From an uncultured Methanomethylovorans sp. (GTDB taxonomy: Archaea; Halobacteriota; Methanosarcinia; Methanosarcinales; Methanosarcinaceae): DNA of 13,816 bases. The position numbers and the translations under genes are program-made. Shown here one piece after another: positions 1 to 5,922 of the stretch. The notes under the pieces are model-generated. The model was not told where the DNA came from, did not search any database, and saw only the letters and a list, made by a program, of their open reading frames with translations. Location of the stretch: assembly GCA_937968035.1 (NCBI GenBank), contig CALBTS010000432.1, forward strand, positions 1-13,816, written 5' to 3'. Positions within the stretch are counted from its first letter, which is position 1; the number at the start of each line of letters is the position of its first letter.

Positions 1-45
1 GATCGTATTCGGTGACTGGAGTTCAGACGTGTGCTCTTCCGATCT
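1..45 (+). other. Illumina TruSeq index (P7-side) adapter remnant, not biological
   Basis: Positions 12-45 match the constant TruSeq index-adapter segment that begins GTGACTGGAGTTC and ends CTCTTCCGATCT. The eleven bases before it fit a GAT tail of the P7 arm followed by an eight-base index (positions 4-11). Phage sequence therefore begins at about 46. The reading frame that appears to start with GTG at 31 begins inside the adapter and is artificial. Confidence 0.97.
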
Positions 46-318
46 ATCATCCGTGCTGTGAGCCCTATGGAAATCAATGCCAAGCTGCACAACACCAAGG
101 ATGGTCTGTTCTACCCTCATCGTCTTAAGGATACACCTGAAGTGGTGATTTTCCCAGCCATTCGTGGCTTGGGTGTGCAGGGTCACCCCGAATTCAGTGT
201 CTATGACGCTAAGTTCGCTCGTTTCCGAGACTACTGCAAAGCCCTTCTGACGGAAGTTATCGAAGGTAAGTACAAGACCCCCACCCCTGCTGTGAAAAAC
301 GCAGTAGTGCCCGTTTAA
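46..318 (+). CDS. Class I glutamine amidotransferase-like protein, C-terminal fragment (5' end cut)
   Basis: This is the last 90 residues of a protein whose N-terminal part lies outside the insert. Near residues 43-50 it has GVQGHPEF, the signature around the catalytic His and Glu (here H47 and E49 of the fragment) of class I (triad) glutamine amidotransferases and the related gamma-glutamyl hydrolase / peptidase C26 families. The nucleophile Cys would be in the missing part. In known relatives these enzymes cleave the gamma-amide or a gamma-glutamyl bond of a glutamine-derived substrate. It sits directly upstream of a class II amidotransferase, two amidoligases and an ATP-grasp ligase, so it probably belongs to the same pathway, supplying ammonia or trimming gamma-glutamyl conjugates. 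The substrate is unknown. The last ~20 residues are an uncharacterised tail. Confidence 0.82.
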   Translation: MIRAVSPMEINAKLHNTKDGLFYPHRLKDTPEVVIFPAIRGLGVQGHPEFSVYDAKFARFRDYCKALLTEVIEGKYKTPTPAVKNAVVPV

Positions 319-337
319 CGCGTTCTAGGAGTATTAA

Positions 338-1012
338 ATGCCTCTCTATATGTCAGATATCAGGAACTGCTGCACTGCCAAGCTGCTTTACGGCTTCGGC
401 GGAAGTGACACGGCTGCTTATGGACGTGACAATAATCAGAATGAAGCCGAGATGGCTGCCGATCTGGAAGAAAAGATGCGGTATTGCCAGCGTCACGGTC
501 AAGGGCTTGCGATTGTCCTCATCACGGATAAGCAAGTTATGGCACGTAAAGTGCTGGAAGCCATGGGTTGGAAGCTGGGAAATGAAAGTGCCAAGCGCAA
601 TCATGGTGAATCCAATCTCCTGCTCTATTCGTGGGCCTGTAAGGACATGGAAAAGATGGATGTACCTGTAGTGAATCCTTTTGCTCCTGTGAAGAAGGAA
701 GAACCTAAAGTTTCAGTTCCTGTTGAACGTGTGCTGCCTCTCACGTTTGAAGCCAGTTTGGCTCCTCGTGAATTCATGTCCTATGTTCGTCATCCTGTTG
801 GACGTTGGATTCGTGTGGATAGACAGCATTTAGGTCACGTTGGCCTCATTCTGCGTGAAAAACGAGTTAGTATTTTGACGCAACTGGACATGACTCGCCC
901 TGATGTTTCGAGGGAGATTCAATCCAGGCTGGAAATGCCTCAACGCGGTCATCGTTGGTCCTGGGCTGTTGATATTCAAGGTCAAATCCTTTACGTCTAC
1001 ATTCACCCTTAA
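338..1012 (+). CDS. Two-part phage protein of unknown function
   Basis: This is a 224-residue protein with a good AGGAG ribosome-binding site at 327-331, six bases before the ATG. The N-terminal ~105 residues have the look of a recurrent short phage protein: an IRNCC-x-AK-LYGFG opening (residues 8-20), then a predicted alpha/beta segment with the pattern ITDKQVMARKVLEAMGWK (62-79). The second part vaguely resembles the end of a GNAT acetyltransferase fold, but I see no acetyl-CoA-binding loop and do not call it one. A Pro/Lys/Glu-rich linker (about 110-130) leads to a separate C-terminal part (about 131-224) that I do not recognise. It lies between the two amidotransferase genes, so a role in the amidoligase pathway is possible but unproven. 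Known phage amidoligase sets can include a GNAT, which makes that alternative worth testing. Confidence 0.75.
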   Translation: MPLYMSDIRNCCTAKLLYGFGGSDTAAYGRDNNQNEAEMAADLEEKMRYCQRHGQGLAIVLITDKQVMARKVLEAMGWKLGNESAKRNHGESNLLLYSWACKDMEKMDVPVVNPFAPVKKEEPKVSVPVERVLPLTFEASLAPREFMSYVRHPVGRWIRVDRQHLGHVGLILREKRVSILTQLDMTRPDVSREIQSRLEMPQRGHRWSWAVDIQGQILYVYIHP

Positions 1013-1038
1013 ACTCTTTTCTTTCACCTTTAAACTCT

Positions 1039-1043
1039 AGGAG
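1039..1043 (+). promoter_or_regulatory. Ribosome-binding site of the class II amidotransferase
   Basis: AGGAG lies five bases before the ATG at 1049 and fixes Cys2 as the second residue. That is where a class II amidotransferase needs its N-terminal nucleophile once the initiator Met is removed. Confidence 0.8.
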
Positions 1044-1048
1044 CACGT

Positions 1049-2386
1049 ATGTGCGGTATTGTCGGCGTATTTGGTAATGTAACACTGAAGCATGAAGCAA
1101 TCTTCAAACAGATGCTGATTGTGGATCAACTGCGTGGTGCTCACAGCACTGGCGCTTTCAGCGTTCCTCGTCATCTGGTAGGTGTGAAATCTGCCAAAGT
1201 TGTGGGAACTCCCGATGTTCTGATCGACACCAAAGGTTTCGAACAGGTTATGTCCGGTGTGCATCGCGCTATCATCGGTCACAATCGGTTCGCAACACAA
1301 GGTGCTGTGAATCGTAATAATGCCCATCCATTCGAGTTTGAAAACTTGATTGGTGTGCATAATGGTTCGCTGAAGAACTACACCAAGCTGGAAGGCTATG
1401 CTCAGCATCCTGTGGACAGTTGGGTGTTGTACAACCATATCCACGAAAAGGGTCTGAAGGACGCTCTGGAAAACACCGACGGTGCGATGGCTCTGGTGTG
1501 GTGGGACAAGAAAGAAAATGAGCTGAACATCTATCGCAACAGCGAACGTACTTTGTTCTATGGACAAACTTCGGACGGTGTGGTGATTGTGGGCAGTGAA
1601 TTCGGCATGATCGACTGGATTTCTGATCGCAATGATGTGGAATTGACGGAGCTGAATGCAGTTCCTACGAATCTGCATCTGCGTTTTAAGATGCCGATGG
1701 GTTGTGCCCAGGTTCCTAAGCCTATTACTGAGAAGCTGGAGCCTCGCCCTTTTCAATCGGCAGTGGCGTTTCTTCCCTTTCAAAGAAACAACAACGTAAG
1801 CTCCGCAAACAGCAGCAACACGTCTCAAACCAACACCAGCGCGTCGCAGACCTCTACCGCAGCCACCAGCAAGGGTAAGACTGCTGCGATCAATTGGGGG
1901 ATGTATAACAAACTGCGTGACGAACGTGAACTGTATGAAGTGGTTCGTAGCGGAACCTATTGCGGTAATTCGGGCTTGGTTATGAAGAACGATACCTACC
2001 CTGGTATCAATTTCTTCATGGTTGACACTGCCAAGACAGATGAGCTGTACAAGGGTGATTTTGTGATGACTACGTTGTCGGGCTTCAATTCGCAGGACAG
2101 CGAAGCCTATTATTTCCTTGCTCAACCGGGTATGGAAGTAATCAAGACCAACAAACCTGCTGAAGAAGAAGTGGAGGACGTTGACGTTGATACGGAACCC
2201 AAGTTTCTGCTTTCGCCGAGCAACATCAAAATGGAACCTAAGACATGGTATCGCCTCTACGGACACTGTGCTTACTGCAACGGCGACACGGAGCCAGCCA
2301 CTTGTTCTCCAACAGGAGACAAATCTGGATTCCTTTGCGCTGATTGCTTTGGTGATCCTGTTATTCGTGATTCTGTCAATGCTTAA
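1049..2386 (+). CDS. Class II glutamine amidotransferase (Ntn hydrolase) with C-terminal cysteine cluster
   Basis: This 445-residue protein opens MCGIVGVFG, with Cys2 as the expected N-terminal nucleophile after Met removal. Further class II (GlmS/PurF-type) motifs follow in order: GHNRFATQG (77-85), NAHPF (91-95), HNGSLKN (104-110), VDSWVLYNHI (122-131) and DGAMALV (144-150). The family hydrolyses glutamine to glutamate and ammonia, usually handing ammonia to a fused synthetase domain. No sugar-isomerase, PRTase or synthetase domain is present here. After about residue 215 comes a Ser/Thr/Asn-rich low-complexity linker (about 247-275), a ~90-residue unrecognised segment, an acidic stretch (about 371-382), and a CAYC...CADC pair (407-410, 430-433) that looks like a zinc ribbon. 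Downstream amidoligases and an ATP-grasp protein suggest ammonia or glutamyl transfer to them. Cytoplasmic location is expected. Confidence 0.93.
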   Translation: MCGIVGVFGNVTLKHEAIFKQMLIVDQLRGAHSTGAFSVPRHLVGVKSAKVVGTPDVLIDTKGFEQVMSGVHRAIIGHNRFATQGAVNRNNAHPFEFENLIGVHNGSLKNYTKLEGYAQHPVDSWVLYNHIHEKGLKDALENTDGAMALVWWDKKENELNIYRNSERTLFYGQTSDGVVIVGSEFGMIDWISDRNDVELTELNAVPTNLHLRFKMPMGCAQVPKPITEKLEPRPFQSAVAFLPFQRNNNVSSANSSNTSQTNTSASQTSTAATSKGKTAAINWGMYNKLRDERELYEVVRSGTYCGNSGLVMKNDTYPGINFFMVDTAKTDELYKGDFVMTTLSGFNSQDSEAYYFLAQPGMEVIKTNKPAEEEVEDVDVDTEPKFLLSPSNIKMEPKTWYRLYGHCAYCNGDTEPATCSPTGDKSGFLCADCFGDPVIRDSVNA

Positions 2387-2416
2387 TTAGTAGACATTCT
2401 TTACATAGGAGTTTAT

Positions 2417-3208
2417 ATGTCTCAAATTCTCGTCGGTTGCGATCCTGAAATCTTTGTGAAGCAAGGTGGTAAGTTCATCTCTGCGCATGGCCTGATTCAA
2501 GGCGACAAGGAAAACCCTCATAAGGTTCCGAAGGGTGCTGTTCAAGTGGACGGTATGGCTCTGGAATTCAATATTGATCCTGCGGACAGTGAACATGTCT
2601 TTGTCGATAACGTCAACTCTGTTCTTGCAACCCTGCGTGCCATGGTTCCTGAATATGATTTGGCTCCGGTCCCTGTTGCTGACTTCCCTCTGGAATACAT
2701 TGCAGCACAGCCGATGGCGGCTCGTATTCTGGGCTGTGACCCTGACTACTGCGCCTATCGTCCGGGTGCCAACCCACGCCCTGATAATAAGTTGCCAATG
2801 CGCACTGCCTCGGGTCATGTCCACATTGGTTGGACTGATGACCAGGATGTGAATAGCCTGGATGCGGACAACCGTGCTCGGGCTGTGGCAAAGCAGATGG
2901 ACATTATGCTGGGCATTCCCTCGCTGTTCTACGATGATGACACACGTCGTCGTGACATGTATGGTAAGGCAGGTTGCTTCCGTATCAAGAAATATGGTAT
3001 GGAATATCGCACGCTGTCCAATGCATGGCTGCTGTCTGATGCTCGTATGGCATGGATTTATCGCAGCGCTGTGAAGGGTATGGAGTTGTTGATGCAAGGC
3101 CGTGCACTGTTCGAAGAAGTGCAGGATGTGGAACGCATCATCAACGAGAGCGATTTGAAAGCTGCGGAAAAGATCGTGAATCAACTGAATCTGGAAATGG
3201 TGAAGTAA
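2417..3208 (+). CDS. phiEco32-type COOH-NH2 ligase (amidoligase, type 2)
   Basis: This 263-residue protein has an AGGAG site at 2407-2411, five bases before the ATG. It matches my recollection of the phage COOH-NH2 ligase type 2 family (Pfam PF14395, named after phiEco32), which belongs to the glutamine-synthetase-like amidoligase superfamily. Supporting motifs are GCDPEIFV (7-14), VDGMALEFNI (44-53) with acidic metal-binding candidates, RTASGHVHIGW (129-139) and YRTLSNAWL (197-205). Members are predicted to activate a carboxylate with ATP and join it to an amine, giving an amide or isopeptide bond. It is followed after one base by an unrecognised gene and then by a second, divergent amidoligase, suggesting two successive or cooperating ligation steps. 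The real substrates are unknown. Confidence 0.9.
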   Translation: MSQILVGCDPEIFVKQGGKFISAHGLIQGDKENPHKVPKGAVQVDGMALEFNIDPADSEHVFVDNVNSVLATLRAMVPEYDLAPVPVADFPLEYIAAQPMAARILGCDPDYCAYRPGANPRPDNKLPMRTASGHVHIGWTDDQDVNSLDADNRARAVAKQMDIMLGIPSLFYDDDTRRRDMYGKAGCFRIKKYGMEYRTLSNAWLLSDARMAWIYRSAVKGMELLMQGRALFEEVQDVERIINESDLKAAEKIVNQLNLEMVK

Positions 3209-3209
3209 T

Positions 3210-3767
3210 ATGCCAACTATTGTTTCTGACGTTGATGCTGAACGTATGTTCATCAGTTGTGTGTGTCAATATGAAGGTCAACTAGTTCTCCCTTGGGGGA
3301 TTCGTGGTGACTCGACGATGGCATCCACACTGTTGAGCACAGGTAAAGATGTGGATGTTCCTCAGGACGCTGACTTACTCACCTCTCCTACGGATTTCCG
3401 TCTTGGATACCTCCAACTGGGCGGTGATGCTCGATTTCTACAGCGTGTCCCCAATCGTACCACTCGTGTCGGTTGGCATGAACGCTCGATCCGTGGCTTC
3501 CCAGCAGCTGCTGAGATTCGTCGCTCTAAGTCTGTGCGTGAAGCTATCATGCGCATGGCTACGACTGAATACATTCCGTTCGCCAAGGCAGTTGAAGGGG
3601 CTGTGAAAAATGGTTCGGTTCTGGCGTTCGATCGTCAATGGGCGATTAATCAAGAGCAGCAGCTCAAGTTTAAGGGCCGGACTGTTGGACGTTTGGATGA
3701 CGGGGTTGTCCGAATGTCTCGGGAATATGCATTTTTGCGTGAAGAATTGGAGAAACTCTGTGCCTAA
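3210..3767 (+). CDS. Protein of unknown function lodged between two amidoligases
   Basis: This 185-residue protein starts with ATG one base after the previous stop; only a weak GGTGAAG-like site precedes it. No membrane segment or signal peptide is visible. It has a Gly/Arg-rich central part with LGYLQLGGDARFLQR (about 66-80) and RTTRVGW (83-89), then a helix-rich, basic C-terminal half ending in a short charged helix. I do not recognise a catalytic motif. Its last eight bases overlap the GTG start of the second amidoligase, so the two are probably translationally coupled. Fixed placement between two ligases suggests an accessory, substrate-carrier or partner role, but that is inference. Confidence 0.82.
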   Translation: MPTIVSDVDAERMFISCVCQYEGQLVLPWGIRGDSTMASTLLSTGKDVDVPQDADLLTSPTDFRLGYLQLGGDARFLQRVPNRTTRVGWHERSIRGFPAAAEIRRSKSVREAIMRMATTEYIPFAKAVEGAVKNGSVLAFDRQWAINQEQQLKFKGRTVGRLDDGVVRMSREYAFLREELEKLCA

Positions 3768-4530
3768 TACGATGATTCATGAAGTGTTCGGTGTCCGCAG
3801 GGTTGTGGGTGCCTTTGTTGGTCTGGAACTGGAAGTGGAAGGTAAAAAGCTTCCACGCAACATTCTCGGTTGGGACACACATGAAGATGGTTCCCTACGT
3901 GGTGGTCGTGAATATGTGTCTTCTGCCCCTGCTGGTTCTTTGGAAACAAAGGCCATGCTGGAGACTGTCCAAAAGGCATTTGAAGCAGAAGGTACGGAGT
4001 TGGATTATTCCTTCCGCACCTCTACCCACTGCCATGTGAACATGTCCAACCTGTCCTTGGATCAAACCAAGGCAACTGTAGTGTTGTACTACCTGTTCGA
4101 AGACCTATTTGCCAAGTTCTGTGCTCCACATCGTCGTAACAACCGATTTGCATTGACCTTGAAGGATGCAGAGTCCATTGTGGACACTCTCCGACAGTTT
4201 GTTCAGCGCAACGAGCTTCCCAATCCAGACAGTGGTAAGTACAGCGCTCTGAACATTTGCCCTCTCCAATCTCAAGGAACCATTGAGTTCCGTATGTTGG
4301 AGGGTACGAACAACTGGGAGAAGATTCACCTGTGGGTTCGTGTTCTGCTCCGTCTGCGTAAAGCAGGTAAGGAACTGGGTAGTGTGGACGCTGTGGCAGC
4401 AGCTAAGCCTGAAGCACTGCTGGATGCCGTGTTTGGTACACCAAAGCTCACCGAAGCTTTTGTGAAGCAAGGCTGGAAAGAGAACTTTGATTATCAAAAG
4501 TCTCTGATGTGTGAAGTTTTTAACCGTTGA
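3760..4530 (+). CDS. Amidoligase (second, PF12224-like COOH-NH2 ligase)
   Basis: I place the start at GTG 3760 because GGAG at 3749-3752 lies seven bases upstream; the next in-frame ATG (3772) is too far from it, and an upstream ATG at 3610 only reads through the previous gene. The 256-residue product carries motifs of the putative amidoligase family: VGLELEVEG (20-28), WDTHEDGSLRGG (38-49) followed by REYVS, THCHVNMS (89-96), YSALNI (161-166) and GTIEFRMLEGT (173-183). Acidic residues in the first, second and last motifs are the likely magnesium/ATP ligands, as in glutamine-synthetase-like enzymes. It is clearly different in sequence from the ligase at 2417, so it is an independent enzyme and not a recent duplicate. 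Its stop overlaps the Shine-Dalgarno of the next small membrane protein. Expected activity is ATP-dependent amide bond formation on an unknown substrate. Confidence 0.88.
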   Translation: MPNTMIHEVFGVRRVVGAFVGLELEVEGKKLPRNILGWDTHEDGSLRGGREYVSSAPAGSLETKAMLETVQKAFEAEGTELDYSFRTSTHCHVNMSNLSLDQTKATVVLYYLFEDLFAKFCAPHRRNNRFALTLKDAESIVDTLRQFVQRNELPNPDSGKYSALNICPLQSQGTIEFRMLEGTNNWEKIHLWVRVLLRLRKAGKELGSVDAVAAAKPEALLDAVFGTPKLTEAFVKQGWKENFDYQKSLMCEVFNR

Positions 4531-4537
4531 GGGTTGT

Positions 4538-4720
4538 ATGAATCTGTTGAATCTCTGGTTTAGTATTGGTGCAGGTTTGGCCTGCCTCTTCTTCACTGCC
4601 ATGTCTTTTGCCAGTTCCTGGTGGTTCTTTGAAGATCAAGAACCTGAAGCTGTAGTGGCTTGGCTCGGTTTTGGTTGGGTTGCTCTTGGTTTTGGTTTCT
4701 TGTCTTATTATCTGTTCTGA
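4538..4720 (+). CDS. Small two-helix membrane protein in the amidoligase cluster
   Basis: I start this 60-residue protein at ATG 4538, preceded by GAGGG at 4529-4533. It has two clearly hydrophobic segments, about residues 3-30 and 40-60, rich in Phe, Trp, Leu and Gly, separated by a short acidic turn EDQEPE (32-37). This fits a helical hairpin in the inner membrane. There is no signal-peptidase site or lipobox. It sits seven bases after an amidoligase and eleven bases before an ATP-grasp ligase, all three apparently on one message. It might anchor the ligases at the membrane where an envelope substrate is modified, or it could be an unrelated holin-like or exclusion protein. I do not recognise the family. 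Confidence 0.8.
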   Translation: MNLLNLWFSIGAGLACLFFTAMSFASSWWFFEDQEPEAVVAWLGFGWVALGFGFLSYYLF

Positions 4721-4731
4721 GGAGTTGTTAA

Positions 4732-5490
4732 ATGGCTGTAATACTGTTCCCCTATAAGGCTGGCTCTGCTTCTTGCAAATCTCTGGCTGAAACATTGGGC
4801 ATCAAGCGTGTGAAGGCTGAAGGAAGCCGCTGGAAGGGCCGTGGTGGCGATATTCTGATCAACTGGGGGTCTACTAAGGCTGACGTGGTTGAACGCGCTG
4901 GAGAGGCTAAAATCCTCAACCATCCGAATGTGATTCGAGTGAGTGTGGACAAGCTGAAGTCTTTCAATGCCCTCAAGGCTGGCGAAGTGAAAATCCCCAA
5001 GTTCACCACTGATAAGGCTGAAGCATTGGAAATTCTGCGCGCTGGCAACAAGGTGGTGTGTCGAACTGTCTTGAATGGTCACAGCGGCCAAGGCATTGTC
5101 ATTGCAGAAGCTGAAGACCAATTGGTGGATGCTCCTCTGTATGTGCAATATATCCCCAAGAAGACGGAATACCGTGTCCATGTGATGAATGGTGAATGCT
5201 TCTTCATTCAACGCAAGGCACGTAAACTGGATGTTCCTGATGCAGAAGTGAACTGGAAGGTTCGCAATCTGGAAGGCGGTTTCATCTATGCCAATCAGGA
5301 TGTGGAAGCACCTGATGAAGTGAAGGTTCAAGCAAAGAAAGCTATCACCGCTTTGGGGATGGACTTTGGTGCTGTGGATATCATTGTCACCAATCGTGAA
5401 GCTGTGTATGTGCTGGAAATCAACAGTGCATGCGGGCTGGCAGGTACGACTTTGGAAAAATATTCTGAAGCTTTCCGCAAACAGTTCTAA
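4732..5490 (+). CDS. RimK-like ATP-grasp carboxylate-amine ligase
   Basis: This 252-residue protein starts at ATG 4732 with GGAG at 4721-4724. The ATP-grasp fold is indicated by a basic beta strand ending in R111, a glycine-rich nucleotide loop GHSGQGI (116-122), YVQYIPKKTEYRVHV (137-151), the QRKARK basic stretch (160-165), DFGAVD (211-216) and LEINSACGLAG (228-238), which contains the metal-binding Glu/Asn pair. The family forms an acyl-phosphate from a carboxylate and ATP and couples it to an amine or thiol. The closest style is the short RimK-type ligases used for adding amino acids to proteins or small peptides. As the last gene of the cluster, it supplies a second, unrelated fold with ligase chemistry beside the two glutamine-synthetase-like ligases. 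The target is not known. Confidence 0.92.
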   Translation: MAVILFPYKAGSASCKSLAETLGIKRVKAEGSRWKGRGGDILINWGSTKADVVERAGEAKILNHPNVIRVSVDKLKSFNALKAGEVKIPKFTTDKAEALEILRAGNKVVCRTVLNGHSGQGIVIAEAEDQLVDAPLYVQYIPKKTEYRVHVMNGECFFIQRKARKLDVPDAEVNWKVRNLEGGFIYANQDVEAPDEVKVQAKKAITALGMDFGAVDIIVTNREAVYVLEINSACGLAGTTLEKYSEAFRKQF

Positions 5491-5538
5491 CAAAATCCGA
5501 AATTAATTCGTATATATCAGTCCTTGGAAGGAATTTTC
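5491..5538 (+). promoter_or_regulatory. Largest intergenic gap; weak candidate promoter region
   Basis: This 48-base A+T-rich gap separates the amidoligase cluster from the replication region and is the longest non-coding gap in the insert. It contains a TATATAT stretch at 5511-5517 that could be a -10-like element, but I see no good -35 partner, and no hairpin-plus-T-run terminator. GGAAGGA at 5526-5532 is the ribosome-binding site of the next gene. The composition change near here makes it a plausible operon or module boundary only. Confidence 0.3.
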
Positions 5539-5922
5539 ATGTTTGAAGTTGGTCAAGAAGTTTGGGATATTCTCCGTGGTAAGGGTGAGGTTCAGTCTGT
5601 GGACAGGCGTGCCCCCTTGGTGTATTTCTTCAAAACGAAGGCACACGTTTGGTATCAAGCCGATGGGCGGATTAGTCCAATGTTCAATCGTTCGCTGTTC
5701 TTCTCTGAACCTGAGATTGATGCACTGACTAAGCCAAGATTTATTCCGAAACTGAAAAAGGGGGATCACATTGTGATCAAACATTCAGACGATCGAGTTC
5801 CTAACCACCCTTGGACCATTAAAGTTAAAGAAGACAGAGAGACTGTTGTTCTGAGTGATTCTGGGTCTCTTTACAATAAGAAAGAGTATGATTTTTATAA
5901 GATTGGAGAAATGATCTATTGA
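5539..5922 (+). CDS. Small phage protein with possible tandem SH3-like barrels
   Basis: I choose ATG 5539 over the in-frame TTG at 5524 because AAGGA (5528-5532) lies six bases upstream of the ATG and inside any product started at the TTG. The 127-residue protein opens FEVGQEVWDILRGKGEVQSV, typical of short beta-barrel (SH3/KOW-like) proteins found as orphans in many phages, with YQADGR and a later SLFFSEPE also common in them. A second similar half begins near residue 76 (KKGDHIVIKH). No catalytic residues stand out. Its stop overlaps the TTG start of the primase-helicase (TTGA), so the two are probably coupled in translation. Function unknown; a nucleic-acid or protein-binding adaptor is possible. 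Confidence 0.82.
   Translation: MFEVGQEVWDILRGKGEVQSVDRRAPLVYFFKTKAHVWYQADGRISPMFNRSLFFSEPEIDALTKPRFIPKLKKGDHIVIKHSDDRVPNHPWTIKVKEDRETVVLSDSGSLYNKKEYDFYKIGEMIY

Noticed and set aside
31..45. Apparent GTG start of the first coding frame at 31
   Set aside because: It lies in the Illumina adapter; the gene is cut at 46 and its real start is outside the window.
1037..2266. Long open frame (409 codons) on the minus strand
   Set aside because: It is antisense to the class II amidotransferase, has no recognisable domain, and is His/Gln-rich as expected of the mirror of a codon-biased gene.
2387..3253. Long minus-strand frame opposite the first amidoligase
   Set aside because: Same mirror effect; the plus-strand gene has clear family motifs and a ribosome-binding site.
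3610..3759. Upstream 50-codon extension of the second amidoligase
   Set aside because: It overlaps the preceding gene in another frame, has low-complexity unrelated sequence, and the GTG at 3760 has a proper ribosome-binding site.
4708..5493. Minus-strand frame of 261 codons opposite the ATP-grasp gene
   Set aside because: Composition is that of an antisense shadow, and the plus-strand frame has complete ATP-grasp motifs.
5511..5517. TATATAT as a promoter -10 element
   Set aside because: No acceptable -35 partner is seen upstream, so it is kept only as a weak possibility for the gap and not called a promoter.
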